The notes: a model not told the origin generated them from the sequence alone. A stretch of DNA of 52,382 nt from Rhizobium mesoamericanum STM3625 (GCF_000312665.1 NZ_HF536773.1:183100-235481), one strand, 5' to 3'; positions 8,523 through 17,823 are shown, counted from the first letter of the stretch. Numbers and translations are program-made.

Positions 8523-9257
8523 TCACCGGTAGCCGCTGGCATCATCGTAGGTCGAGAAATCCACGAGCGTTCCCAGCATCTGAAGGTAGGACACCAGCGC
8601 GTCCATCTCGGTGAGCTTGGCGGGGTTGCCGTCGAAGTCGCCGACCTTGGCTTTGGGATATCGCGCGAGGAGTGCCGTCGTGTCGGCGTTTGGATCAGCT
8701 TGAGCCTTCATATCCGCTTCGGCGTTGGCCAGCATCTCCTCGGTGTAGGGAACCCCCACATCTTCATTGGCCTTCAGATCCATCCCGATGTCTTTGACGG
8801 TCACTTCCTGGTCCTTGAGGAAGGCATAGCTTGGCATGATCGATTCCGGCACGACACCACGTGGATTGGACAAATGCTGCACATGCCAGTCATTGGAGTA
8901 GCGCCCACCCACACGCGCCAGATCCGGCCCGGTTCGCTTCGAACCCCATTGGAACGGATGGTCGTACATCGACTCGGCGGCCAGCGAATAATGGCCGTAC
9001 CGCTCCACTTCATCACGGAATGGCCGGATCATTTGGCTATGGCAAAGGTAACAACCCTCGCGGATGTAGATGTTTCGCCCCGCCAGCTCGAGAGGCGAAT
9101 ACGGACGCATGCCCTCAACCTTCTCGATGGTGTTCTGTAGATAGAATAAGGGCGCGATCTCGACGATTCCGCCTATGCTGACGACGAGGAGAGAGCCCAC
9201 AAGCAGCAGCGTCGCGTTCTTCTCGAGAATCTGATGTTTGTCTAATATAGATGCCAT
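8523..9257 (-). CDS. fixO: FixO, monohaem cytochrome c subunit of cbb3 oxidase
   Basis: The product is 244 residues. An N-terminal membrane helix (LLLVGSLLVVSIGGIVEIAPLF) is followed by IYIREGCYLCHSQMIRPF, the single CxxCH haem c site of the family, and DLARVGGRYSNDWH further on. FixO relays electrons from FixP to the catalytic FixN subunit. The start lies 9 bases after the fixN stop. Length and motif order are normal. Confidence 0.97.
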   Translation of the reverse strand: MASILDKHQILEKNATLLLVGSLLVVSIGGIVEIAPLFYLQNTIEKVEGMRPYSPLELAGRNIYIREGCYLCHSQMIRPFRDEVERYGHYSLAAESMYDHPFQWGSKRTGPDLARVGGRYSNDWHVQHLSNPRGVVPESIMPSYAFLKDQEVTVKDIGMDLKANEDVGVPYTEEMLANAEADMKAQADPNADTTALLARYPKAKVGDFDGNPAKLTEMDALVSYLQMLGTLVDFSTYDDASGYR

Positions 9258-9266
9258 TGTCTCACC

Positions 9267-10886
9267 TCACTCGGCGGGTTGTGCCTGGGGCACGAAAGCG
9301 GATGGAATAGCGGCTTCGTTGCGTTGATGCCCACGGATCGTCTGGAATACGTTCCACGCCATGACCGCACCGCCCGCGAGATAAAGCGTCCCGCCAACCG
9401 CCCGCAACACGTAGTAGGGGAACATGGCCGCGACGGTCTCCGCGAAGGAATAGACGAGGAAGCCTTGGGAGTTGTATTCCCGCCACATAAGCCCCTGCTG
9501 AATGCCCGCGACCCACAGCACGGCGGCGTAGACGACGATGCCGAGAGTGGCCAGCCAGAAATGCCAGTTGACCATGCGCAGGCTGTAGAGACGTTCGCGG
9601 CCCCAGAGCTTAGGGGTCAGATAGTAGATCGCACCGAACGTGATCATCCCTACCCAGCCCAGCGCGCCCGAGTGCACGTGGCCGATCGTCCATTCGGTAT
9701 AGTGGCTCAACGAGTTGACGGTTTTCACCGACATCATCGGGCCTTCGAAGGTCGACATGCCATAAAACGCGATCGCGACGATCATCATGCGGATGATTGG
9801 ATCAGTACGGATTTTGTCCCAAGCGCCCGAGAGGGTCATGAGGCCGTTGATCATACCACCCCAGGACGGCATCCACAGCATCACCGAGAAGACCATTCCG
9901 AGCGTTTGGGCCCAATCCGGCAAGGCGGTGTAATGAAGATGGTGCGGGCCGGCCCATATGTACATGAATATCAGGGCCCAGAAATGTATGATGGAGAGCC
10001 GGTACGAATAGATGGGGCGGTTCGCCTGCTTGGGAACGAAGTAATACATCATCCCAAGGAAGCCGGCGGTCAGGAAAAACCCGACGGCGTTGTGGCCATA
10101 CCACCATTGCGTCAAGGCGTCCTGGACGCCCGAAAAAACTGAATAGCTTTTCGATCCGAGGAACGATACCGGCACCGCGAGGTTGTTCACCACGTGCAGC
10201 ATCGCGATCGTCACGATGAAGCCGAGGTAAAACCAATTCGCCACATAAATATGCGGTTCCTTACGCTTGAGAATTGTGCCGAGGAACGCAGCCAGATAGG
10301 CGACCCACACGATCGTCAGCCAGATGTCGACATACCATTCCGGTTCCGCATATTCGCGCGCCTGGGTGATCCCAAGAACGTAACCGGTCGCCGCCATGAT
10401 GATGAAGAGCTGATAGCCCCAGAAAACGAACCAGCCCAGGCTGCCTCCGAACAGCCGAGCGCGGCAGGTCCGCTGCACAACATAAAACGAAGTCATGATA
10501 AGGGCGTTGCCGCCAAAAGCGAAAATGACGGCGGATGTATGCACCGGCCTCAGTCGCCCGAAATTGAGATAGGGTGCGATGTTGAGATCGGGAAAAGCCA
10601 GCTGGAGCGCGATAACGACGCCGACAAGGAAGCCAACGACGCCCCAAAATACGGTCGCGATCAATCCATACCGGATTACCTCGTCAAAGTAGACTTCTGT
10701 CTTTGGTGGGTTCCGACCGGCCGGCGAAAAATCGATTCTTCTCAAAAGGAGCACCGTGCCTCCCAAGAGGCACCAGAACAGCACCCACATGTGTGCAGCG
10801 AATAAATGATCATGCGCCAACGCGGCTGCCAGCAAAGCAAGGAACGCGCTGACCGCGACCGCCATAGTTTCCGTTGAGTAGTTCAT
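9267..10886 (-). CDS. fixN: FixN, catalytic subunit of cbb3 cytochrome c oxidase
   Basis: The product is 539 residues from ATG 10886, preceded by GGGGA; upstream codons in the frame are not supported. It is a 12-helix haem-copper oxidase subunit I of the C family. His residues for low-spin haem b, CuB and haem b3 are visible in AHMWVLFW, QWWYGHNAVGFFLTAG, GPHHLHYTALPDW and EWTIGHVHSGALGW. It reduces O2 to water with high affinity and pumps protons, supporting respiration at nanomolar O2. It leads fixNOQP, with a FixK box 93 bases upstream. Confidence 0.97.
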   Translation of the reverse strand: MNYSTETMAVAVSAFLALLAAALAHDHLFAAHMWVLFWCLLGGTVLLLRRIDFSPAGRNPPKTEVYFDEVIRYGLIATVFWGVVGFLVGVVIALQLAFPDLNIAPYLNFGRLRPVHTSAVIFAFGGNALIMTSFYVVQRTCRARLFGGSLGWFVFWGYQLFIIMAATGYVLGITQAREYAEPEWYVDIWLTIVWVAYLAAFLGTILKRKEPHIYVANWFYLGFIVTIAMLHVVNNLAVPVSFLGSKSYSVFSGVQDALTQWWYGHNAVGFFLTAGFLGMMYYFVPKQANRPIYSYRLSIIHFWALIFMYIWAGPHHLHYTALPDWAQTLGMVFSVMLWMPSWGGMINGLMTLSGAWDKIRTDPIIRMMIVAIAFYGMSTFEGPMMSVKTVNSLSHYTEWTIGHVHSGALGWVGMITFGAIYYLTPKLWGRERLYSLRMVNWHFWLATLGIVVYAAVLWVAGIQQGLMWREYNSQGFLVYSFAETVAAMFPYYVLRAVGGTLYLAGGAVMAWNVFQTIRGHQRNEAAIPSAFVPQAQPAE

Positions 10887-10978
10887 ATCGTCGTCCCCAA
10901 GGCACAGACGACCCAAAACGAGGGTTGCCTTTCTTGCCACGTGATGGGGACTGTTCTCACGAGCAGAGCGCGCTAACC

Positions 10979-10992
10979 TTGATCTATGTCAA
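10979..10992 (-). promoter_or_regulatory. FixK box between fixN and fixK
   Basis: TTGATCTATGTCAA fits TTGAY-N4-RTCAA. It lies in the divergent spacer, 93 bases from fixN and 136 from fixK. It should activate fixNOQP, and binding here could also influence fixK. Confidence 0.8.
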
Positions 10993-11127
10993 CGATCTCC
11001 GCGGTCATGCGTGGATTGTGCCTTGTTACAGACTGTTACAGTATCTCGCCAATTCGCACACAACGATCATCGGTGCGTGACATCGCTCGTGTCTGTTGCC
11101 CTCGACAAACACACGAGGGCAAAGCCG

Positions 11128-11844
11128 ATGCTGATGCAGAAAACCGCCTCTTTCGAGCGCAACACAATCGTCGGTGAAGCGGTGTCGCTCTCAGAGATAT
11201 TTCAATATTCGCCGACGGAGACGATAGCATCGGGCAAGACGATCTGTTGGGAGGGAGATGCAGCCAACCATTTGTTCCAGGTGGTGGAGGGCGTAGTGCG
11301 ACTTCAGCGCATCATAGGTGAAGGTCGCCGGGTCATCACGGCCTTCCTATTTCCGGGTGATCTCGTTGGTGCGGCTTTGCAGGCGACCTACCTCTTCACC
11401 GCCGAAGCGGTAAACGATTGCAAGATCCGCCGGATGTCGTGCAAGACCTTTCACGAAGAGGTCTCGCGCTCCGAGAACCTTCGTCCCGAATACATCGCAC
11501 TCCTCAGCCAGGAAATGGCATCGGCTCACGAACAGATGGTACTTTTGTCGAAGAAGAATGCGGAGGAGCGTCTCTGCAGCTTCGTCGTTCGGCTTTCCGA
11601 GCGTCCGCACCTTGCCAAAGAGGATATGCTTTCCGTTCCAATGAACAGGCAGGACATCGCCGATTATCTGGGCCTGACGATCGAAACTGTTTCGAGGACC
11701 ATCAGCAAGCTTGCGAGCCGCAAAATCCTTTCCCCTGTCGGGCGCCATGACCTCAAGGTTGCCAGCTACGAAAGGCTCGCTCGACTCTCCGGCAACACGG
11801 ATGATTTTTTCGACAAAACCTGCGATAGGGGCAGCTTGCACTGA
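11128..11844 (+). CDS. fixK: FixK-type Crp/Fnr transcription activator
   Basis: The product is 238 residues from ATG 11128, with GAGGG 8 bases before it. The N-terminal half is a cyclic-nucleotide-binding-like beta roll (WEGDAANHLFQVVEGVVRLQ, then FLFPGDLVG). A long dimer helix follows, then a winged helix-turn-helix with NRQDIADYLGLTIETVSRTI. Glu186, Ser189 and Arg190 match the residues with which FNR/FixK read TTGAT half-sites. The N-terminal Cys cluster of FNR and FnrN is absent, so it is not an Fe-S sensor, which fits FixK. It is divergent from fixNOQP and followed by the FixL-like kinase, and several matching boxes lie nearby. Confidence 0.9.
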   Translation: MLMQKTASFERNTIVGEAVSLSEIFQYSPTETIASGKTICWEGDAANHLFQVVEGVVRLQRIIGEGRRVITAFLFPGDLVGAALQATYLFTAEAVNDCKIRRMSCKTFHEEVSRSENLRPEYIALLSQEMASAHEQMVLLSKKNAEERLCSFVVRLSERPHLAKEDMLSVPMNRQDIADYLGLTIETVSRTISKLASRKILSPVGRHDLKVASYERLARLSGNTDDFFDKTCDRGSLH

Positions 11845-11869
11845 ATCTATCATGACAAGGTCAGCCTCC

Positions 11870-13804
11870 ATGCCTCATCGACTGGTATCGCCTCGGACAG
11901 CTTCGCAAAATGAGCTAGACGCGATGGTCCATGTCCTGGACGGAGCGGACATACTCATCCACGGATTCGACGGCAGGATTACCCACTGGTCGATTGGTTG
12001 TGAAAACATGTACGGCTGGGCCCGCGAGGAAGCGGTTGGCCAACAAGTCCACGACCTACTGGAAACGGTGCTGTCCGAGCCTTCTGACGACATCCAGTCT
12101 CAATTGCGCACGCGTGGATTTTGGCAAGGTGAACTGGTACATCGACACAAAACCGGTCGCCCAATCCATGTTGCATCCCGTTGTGTAATGGTGAACCTGC
12201 CTGACGGTAGTGCGGCCGTCATACAGACGAACAACGACATCACAGCACTGAAGCAAGCACAGGAAGCCGTCAACGCCCGCGAAGCCCATCTCCGGTCAAT
12301 CCTCGAGACCGTGCCCGATGCAATGGTTGTCATCGATCAAAGGGGCATAGTGACCTCGTTCAGCAAGGCGGCCGAAAAGCTATTCGGCATGGACTCCGAC
12401 GCGGTCTGCGGCAGCAACGTCAGCTGCCTGATGCCAAAACCGTACCGCGGTGAGCACGATGGCTATATCGAGCATTATCTGGCGACCGGCGAGAAGCGGA
12501 TCATCGGCTATGGTCGCGTCGTAACCGGCCAGCGGGCTGACGGAACCCAGTTTCCGATGGAACTGCATGTGGGTGAAACGACCGCCAACGGAGAGCGGAT
12601 ATTCACCGGCTTTATTCGGGATTTAACAAGCCGTTACAAGATCGAAGAGGACCTCCGTCAGGCGCAAAAAATGGAGGCTGTTGGGCAGCTGACCGGCGGC
12701 ATCGCCCATGACTTCAACAATCTGCTTACGGTCATTAGCGGAAACTTGGAGATGATCGAGGACAAACTCCAAGGTGGTGCGATTTGGGAATTGCTTCGCG
12801 AAGCGCAAGACGCTGCCGCCGATGGCGCAAAACTGACAGGCCAGTTGCTGGCCTTCGGACGGCGTCAACCTTTGAATTCGACAAGGACCGACCTTGGGCA
12901 ACTGGTTACGGGCTTTTCGGATTTGTTGAGGCGTACATTGGGCGAAACCATCGAACTTAGGACTGTGCTTTCAGGGTCTGGCCTTTATGCCCTTGTTGAC
13001 GCCTCACAGCTGCAGAACGCGGTACTCAATATTGCGCTCAACGCGCGCGATGCAATGCCGCGCGGAGGAACTCTCACGACGGAAATCTCGCAGGTTCGCT
13101 TGGACGCCGACTACGCCAAAATGTATCCCGACGTGCGGAGTGGCGAATTCGTTCTGATCTCGATGACCGATACGGGTCTTGGCATGAGTGACGAGGTGAA
13201 AAAACGAGCAATTGAGCCGTTCTTCACCACCAAGGACGTGGGTTCCGGAACAGGTCTTGGCCTTAGTATGGTGTACGGCTTCGTCAAACAATCGGGCGGC
13301 CACCTTCAACTTTACAGCGAAGAGGGGCGTGGAACGACCGTCAGGATCTACTTGCCCGCCGAGAAGATACTTCAGAGTGCCGCAACGGCAGACGAACGGG
13401 AGACCGAGGGGCGCTCTCCGCCACTGCCTCATGGGAGCGAAACCATCCTCGTTGTCGAGGATGACGCGCGTGTCCGCCGGGTTGCCGTCGCGAGGCTCGC
13501 TTCGATGGGATATTCGGTGTTGGAAGCCGATAATGCCCGTCGGGCCCTGGAAAAGCTTGCGTCCAATGACGAAATTGCCCTGCTGTTTACTGATATCGTC
13601 ATGCCTGGTGGAATGACGGGGGATGAGCTAGCGAAGGAGGCACGTGCCCTACGTCCGTCGCTGAGAGTGTTGTTCACTTCAGGCTATTCGGAGCCAGGTC
13701 TCGCCAGCAAGAATGCCCTTCCAAATACGCATTGGCTTCGGAAACCTTACACAGCCAGAGAGCTTGCATTGCTCGTGCGATCGATCCTGGACAGCAAGGC
13801 GTAG
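11870..13804 (+). CDS. Hybrid FixL-like haem-PAS histidine kinase with receiver domain
   Basis: The product is 644 residues from ATG 11870 (ACAAGG 9 bases before it); ATG 11852 is an alternative. Two PAS domains come first. The second (about 145-260) carries the FixL haem signature PYRGEHDGYI with His196 as axial ligand and IIGYGRVVTG with Arg216, the O2-sensing Arg. A HisKA domain follows with GGIAHDFNN (His280), then an ATPase domain (NIALNARDAMP, DTGLGMS, GTGLGLSMVYG). A receiver domain forms the C-terminus (VVEDD, Asp575 in FTDIVMPGG). This matches the hybrid FixL (hFixL) of Rhizobium etli. No fixJ or separate response regulator is in the window. It starts just after fixK and is probably co-transcribed. 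Confidence 0.9.
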   Translation: MPHRLVSPRTASQNELDAMVHVLDGADILIHGFDGRITHWSIGCENMYGWAREEAVGQQVHDLLETVLSEPSDDIQSQLRTRGFWQGELVHRHKTGRPIHVASRCVMVNLPDGSAAVIQTNNDITALKQAQEAVNAREAHLRSILETVPDAMVVIDQRGIVTSFSKAAEKLFGMDSDAVCGSNVSCLMPKPYRGEHDGYIEHYLATGEKRIIGYGRVVTGQRADGTQFPMELHVGETTANGERIFTGFIRDLTSRYKIEEDLRQAQKMEAVGQLTGGIAHDFNNLLTVISGNLEMIEDKLQGGAIWELLREAQDAAADGAKLTGQLLAFGRRQPLNSTRTDLGQLVTGFSDLLRRTLGETIELRTVLSGSGLYALVDASQLQNAVLNIALNARDAMPRGGTLTTEISQVRLDADYAKMYPDVRSGEFVLISMTDTGLGMSDEVKKRAIEPFFTTKDVGSGTGLGLSMVYGFVKQSGGHLQLYSEEGRGTTVRIYLPAEKILQSAATADERETEGRSPPLPHGSETILVVEDDARVRRVAVARLASMGYSVLEADNARRALEKLASNDEIALLFTDIVMPGGMTGDELAKEARALRPSLRVLFTSGYSEPGLASKNALPNTHWLRKPYTARELALLVRSILDSKA

Positions 13805-14216
13805 CCATCGAATGTTGGCCGCTCGGATGGATCGGTGCCCCACCCCACTTTGTTACAGCCGATGTCTCGTCGAGACCTCATCAAAAGACCGGGATGGTGT
13901 CGATATCGCCGGTTCCACCACGCGAGTTCGAAATTTTAATGATTGGTCCTAAATAGGCGTTCGCGAAGTCCGTGCATATGCCATGCGAGGGACTGCCGAA
14001 GACCTGGTAGAGAGGACCGTTAGCACAGCAACGCGGTCCCTGGGAGTCCATCTCCGTCATGGCTTGCGACACGAGGATTCCTTTCAATTTCGCTGCCCTG
14101 TTGTGTGAATGCAACGTGGACTGCGTGCTCAATCTGATTGGCGCCAATACAACGAACGCTTCGTTCATTGCAGGAGAGCCTTTGAGCGGCAAGAGCTTGC
14201 ATCGACGTTCCCGAAT
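13805..14216 (+). other. Intergenic region before the pseudoazurin gene
   Basis: Frames here, including a 135-codon minus-strand frame, lack ribosome sites and recognisable motifs. The only clear element is the FixK box at its right end. I saw no convincing terminator after the kinase gene. Confidence 0.4.
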
Positions 14217-14230
14217 TTGACCAGCGTCAA
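14217..14230 (+). promoter_or_regulatory. FixK box of the pseudoazurin gene
   Basis: TTGACCAGCGTCAA fits TTGAY-N4-RTCAA in every fixed position. It lies 71 bases before the ATG at 14302. Confidence 0.75.
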
Positions 14231-14301
14231 AGATCGCGCGTTCCGCATGCCGTATTCCAGTCCACGAGGTCGATACGATCTCGAACAAAGGAGATATGGA
14301 A

Positions 14302-14745
14302 ATGCGTTTAAAAGTCTGTCTGATCGCTGCAACGGCAGCCCTGGCTGTTTCGGCAGCTCCGCTGATGGCAGCCGACCACCAGGTTCAGATGCTCAACAAG
14401 GGTGCGGATGGAGCAATGGTATTCGAACCTGGCTTCATCAAAGTAGCCCCCGGCGATACTGTCACGTTCGTCCCGACGGACAAGACCCACAATGTTGAAA
14501 CGTTCAAGGGACTGATTCCCGACGGCGCAGCTGAATTCAAGTCCAAGGCGAGCGAACAGTATCAGGCAAAATTCGATGTGCCCGGCGCATACGTCGTGAA
14601 ATGCACGCCACATGCGGGCATGGGCATGGTTGCACTCATCCAAGTCGGCGACAATCCGGCCAATCTCGATGCCATCAAGACCGCGAAGGTTCCTAACATG
14701 GTGCGCAAGCGTCTGGATACTGACCTCGCGCAAGTGGGCAAATAG
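14302..14745 (+). CDS. Pseudoazurin, periplasmic blue copper protein
   Basis: The product is 147 residues from ATG 14302, which is 8 bases after AAAGGAG; the ATG at 14296 is too close. A signal peptide (MRLKVCLIAATAALAVSAAPLMAA) is cut near Ala24-Ala25. The mature domain carries the four copper ligands of pseudoazurin: His63 in KTHNVE, then Cys101, His104 and Met109 in CTPHAGMGM. It shuttles single electrons in the periplasm, for example from bc1 to nitrite or N2O reductase, or to peroxidase. No denitrification gene is in the window. A FixK box upstream predicts induction at low O2, so it may also feed the cbb3 oxidase. Confidence 0.93.
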   Translation: MRLKVCLIAATAALAVSAAPLMAADHQVQMLNKGADGAMVFEPGFIKVAPGDTVTFVPTDKTHNVETFKGLIPDGAAEFKSKASEQYQAKFDVPGAYVVKCTPHAGMGMVALIQVGDNPANLDAIKTAKVPNMVRKRLDTDLAQVGK

Positions 14746-14813
14746 CCGCGGATTGTGCGGATGGCAGCGCATGAGCGCACAAAGCAATGGGGCCGCGCCC
14801 ACTCCGGGTCAAA

Positions 14814-15622
14814 TTAGGCTGTATCTCCCCAGCGACTGCCCGCTTCAGGCAAATCTGGCGAAGCTTCAGGCTCGGAGGTCGCTTTACGATAGACGATCCC
14901 GTCGGTGTTGAGGTCATAGATCTCCACCGGAACGCCTACAGTATCGACGGCCAATATCCCCACGAGCTCTGGGGGCGCATTACGCAGGCAGTTCTCTGCG
15001 TGATTCAGAGCAATGATGAGTTTGTCCCGGATCATTGCGGCAGTCCAGTCGGAAGGTAGGCCGCGAACATAGTCCTCGCTCCTGACGGACAAGGCTTTGC
15101 GCCGGATCTCGTCAATTGTACGCAAGGGCGAGAAGTGGGGAGGCTTGCCTGCTGCGGCCATAACTGATGGCCCTAGCGGACACATGTGGTTTTCGATCAT
15201 CAGCAGATCGACGTAATCTCGAGCCTTCGTTCGCGAACGAGGCCGCGATCACCTTGTTTACGGCAAGATCAGCAGGGTGCAGACGGGCTCCCCATTCATC
15301 ATCCCTGACAAGGGGAAAAAAGCGGGTTCGGGTCTCGCTCATCCATTGGAGGGGTGCGTTCCCCTCCGCGCATTACACTTGCCTCAACGCAGCCGTAGAT
15401 GTTGACTTCGATGGAGACTTTGAAACCGTCAGCCTCTAATTTCGCGATATCAGCATCCGCAGAGATTCCAATTTGCTCATCGGTATCATGGAAGATGTCA
15501 ATGTCATCGGACATCCGTGGCCAGTCCACATTCAAGACCAGGCCGCCGGCAATATAGCTGCTGTCGGATCTGTTCGCGGCAATGGAGGCCATGATTTCCT
15601 TTTGGATCTGCGTCAGCGCCAT
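14814..15622 (-). pseudogene. AbiEii-like nucleotidyltransferase, two frameshifts
   Basis: One protein is spread over three frames. The N-terminal frame (15299-15622) carries SYIAGGLVLNVDWPRMSDDIDIFHD, with the GG and DxD motifs of nucleotidyltransferases. The match moves near 15350 to a second frame reading WMSETRTRFFPLVRDDEWGARLHPADLAVNK, and near 15230 to a third reading ARDYVDLLMIENH, then AAAGKPPHFSP. Joined, these give a protein of about 265 residues of the AbiEii / DUF1814-like type, known as toxin partners. Its ATG overlaps the stop of the upstream 113-residue gene as ATGA. Two independent frameshifts mean it should be inactive, unless they are sequencing errors. Confidence 0.8.
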
Positions 15623-15963
15623 CAGTGTCCGTTTCCGAGCTGGGAGAGCATTTTTCGTCCCATGGCATAAGCCCGGGCATCACCGCGCTCCATAAGAGCG
15701 TTGGCGACAACTCGTGCCTTCTGCGGAAGATCGTTCAACTTTTCGATGTCGATATTGTCGAAAATTCTCAGCCCATACCTCTCGGTCGCAATCCTGATGA
15801 ATTCCACAAGACGGCTCTTCTCAGCCCGATGCGCAGAGCGCAATTCTGCCGCAACATTCAAAATCTCATCTCTATGTGCTTTAGGAACGAGGACTTCCAC
15901 CCTGACGAGGTCGGATGCTCCGCCAGTCTCCCGGTACCTCTTGATTCGCTCTTTCGCAGACAT
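15622..15963 (-). CDS. Putative antitoxin partner of the nucleotidyltransferase
   Basis: The product is 113 residues. AGGAG lies 8 bases before the ATG. The N-terminus (MSAKERIKRYRETGGASDLVRVEVLVPKAHRDEIL) looks like a ribbon-helix-helix-type or similar small DNA-binding start, and the rest is helical and charged. The gene sits directly upstream of and overlaps an AbiEii-like nucleotidyltransferase, the usual antitoxin-toxin order. The role is inferred from that arrangement. It appears intact although its partner is broken, which is compatible with loss of the toxin first. A long inverted repeat 50 bases upstream could be its own operator. Confidence 0.6.
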   Translation of the reverse strand: MSAKERIKRYRETGGASDLVRVEVLVPKAHRDEILNVAAELRSAHRAEKSRLVEFIRIATERYGLRIFDNIDIEKLNDLPQKARVVANALMERGDARAYAMGRKMLSQLGNGH

Positions 15964-16012
15964 GGCAACAGCTCCTACCCGGCCAATATAGGCATATCCC
16001 GGATACTCATTA

Positions 16013-16038
16013 AGTTTTTGTAGCTGCTACAAAAAACT
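16013..16038 (-). promoter_or_regulatory. Inverted repeat before the antitoxin-like gene
   Basis: AGTTTTTGTAGC is followed, after one T, by GCTACAAAAAACT, so the arms match over 12 positions with one extra A. It lies 50 bases upstream of the ATG at 15963, next to a possible -10 (TATATT). It could be an autoregulatory operator or a hairpin. Confidence 0.5.
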
Positions 16039-16880
16039 CAAGCTTCTAAGTGTTGGTTTTCTCACCCTAGTCCCGACCGGCTTTTCACCAAACACCGCGG
16101 TCTTGTACCAAGACAGGTTTCGCGGAGCGACGCTACCAGACAATCCGTGACGTCTTGGCTGCAAGGGCGACAACAGCTTTGTTCGGATACATACGAGCTG
16201 ATGGTTACATCGGTTTTAGGCTGCTTCCGTCCGGGCGACATCAGGTGCTTGGCAATGTATCGCATCGGAGTTCACCGATCAGTGTGCGGCTGATTTGATG
16301 GTGGCGCCGGTTGTCCGGGCGATGAACTCTTGAGTTTCTTAAAAGAAACACCTGATCAGCTGGCGTTTGCGTTAGGCGATACGCTGAAGGGGAAAGATGG
16401 CTAGGGATTCCATTTGCTGGAATATTGGCCAACGCCCGCCTTCTTTAGCCATAGCAAAAGGCATGATTGGGGCTGATGGAACATCGAATACAGCCATCGC
16501 CAATCTCCCGATCCCCGTTCGGCCTTTGCAGCCCGCATAAGCCCACATCACTCCGGCACGCCCGCTCAAGGTGAGCGTTTACGGAACCCCAGGAAATGCC
16601 ATTCGCCGGTAATAGCGCCAAGGCAAGTTGCGACTGTTGTGCTGCAATCCTGATCGCGCGAGCCAGCAGTCTTTACGGGGTATGCCGATGCCTGCAGGGG
16701 CCGACAGCTTTGAGAAAGCCCGGACCAAGTTAGATCAAGGAATACTCGTTGAAGGCAGCGACCTCGGACGCAGGGAAATGCTTCGCTGCCAATTGATTGA
16801 GCTCGCGGTTTTTTTGGCGGCCTGCCTTGACAAGGCATCGCCTATGACGCTTCCTATGTAAATCCAATAAAACAGACAGA
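16039..16880. other. Intergenic region, no recognisable gene
   Basis: About 840 bases separate the toxin-antitoxin remnant from the amino-acid transporter. Several 60-90 codon frames on both strands lack ribosome sites or motifs, and their codon use does not look coding. It may be the relic of an inserted element, but I could not identify transposase motifs or terminal repeats. Confidence 0.4.
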
Positions 16881-16898
16881 TGTCCGGAATATTGGACA
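16881..16898 (+). promoter_or_regulatory. Candidate operator of the amino-acid transporter operon
   Basis: TGTCCGGAATATTGGACA has perfect TGTCC/GGACA arms around an AT-rich centre. It is 29 bases before the ATG at 16927. An IclR-family regulator is encoded at the end of the same gene run, making it the likely ligand-controlled regulator; the link is inferred. Confidence 0.5.
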
Positions 16899-16926
16899 CT
16901 AGCAAAATGTTCACAAGGGGAACGTC

Positions 16927-17766
16927 ATGACATCTTCTTTTCGTGTCGGCCTGATCGCTCTGGCCGCAACCACAATCCTTGCCAGCCCGGTTTTTGCAGA
17001 CGGGAGCAAGCTCGACGAAGTGCTCGCTCGCGGTCACCTCGTCATGGGGACTGGCAGCACCAATGCGCCCTGGCATTTCAAGAGCGCCGATGACAAGCTC
17101 CAGGGATTTGACGTCGACATGGGCCACATCATCGCCAAGGCGCTCTTCGGAGATCCCGAGAAGATCGAATACGTCAACCAGTCCTCGGACGCTCGTATTC
17201 CAAACATCACCACCGACAAAGTCGACATCACCTGCCAGTTCATGACGGTGACGGGCGAGCGCGCACAGCAGATCGCCTTCACGATCCCGTACTATCGTGA
17301 AGGTGTCGGCCTGATGCTCAAGGCCGATGGCAAATATGCCGACTACGCTGCGCTTAAGGCTGCAGGCTCATCGGTGACGATTTCGGTTCTGCAGAATGTT
17401 TACGCCGAAGCCATGGTTCATGCCGCGCTTCCCGAAGCGACCGTCGACCAGTATGACTCCGTAGACCTGATTTATCAGGCACTGGAATCCGGTCGTGCCG
17501 ACGCTGTGGCTACCGACCAGTCCTCGCTAGCCTGGTACATGACCCAGAACCCCGGCAAGTACAAGGATGCTGGCTTCGGCTGGAACCCGCAGACCTATGC
17601 CTGCGGCGTCAAGCGCGGTGACCAGGATTGGCTGAATTTCGTCAATACCGCCCTTCACGAAGCAATGACCGGCGTTGAATTCGATACCTACGCCAAATCG
17701 TTCAAGACCTGGTTTGGCAAGGATCTGACGCCTCCGCAAATCGGCTTCCCGGTCGAATACAAGTAA
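16927..17766 (+). CDS. Amino-acid ABC transporter, periplasmic binding protein
   Basis: The product is 279 residues. A signal peptide (MTSSFRVGLIALAATTILASPVFA) is cut before DGSKLDEVL. The mature part is a bacterial type 3 solute-binding fold, with GFDVDMGHIIAKALFGD, a switch region reading DITCQFMTVTGERAQQIAFTIPYYREG and a C-terminal DAVATDQSSLAWYM segment. These proteins bind polar amino acids or related compounds. A GGGG ribosome site lies before the ATG. It is the first of four transporter genes on this strand. The exact ligand cannot be read from sequence. Confidence 0.9.
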   Translation: MTSSFRVGLIALAATTILASPVFADGSKLDEVLARGHLVMGTGSTNAPWHFKSADDKLQGFDVDMGHIIAKALFGDPEKIEYVNQSSDARIPNITTDKVDITCQFMTVTGERAQQIAFTIPYYREGVGLMLKADGKYADYAALKAAGSSVTISVLQNVYAEAMVHAALPEATVDQYDSVDLIYQALESGRADAVATDQSSLAWYMTQNPGKYKDAGFGWNPQTYACGVKRGDQDWLNFVNTALHEAMTGVEFDTYAKSFKTWFGKDLTPPQIGFPVEYK

Positions 17767-17823
17767 CTGGCAAAATGGAGCGGGGCTGCCAATCCCGCTC
17801 CCGCTTCTGGAGGGCAGCCTGTC

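Noticed and set aside
9279..10142. 287-codon plus-strand frame opposite fixN
   Set aside because: Antisense of fixN, with no independent evidence.
10979..11060. TTACAGACTGTTACAG near 11028 as a second operator before fixK
   Set aside because: It is a partial direct repeat that matches no known operator, and its position does not fit the fixK start clearly.
16039..16880. Possible insertion sequence remnant
   Set aside because: No transposase motif, terminal inverted repeats or target duplication was found.
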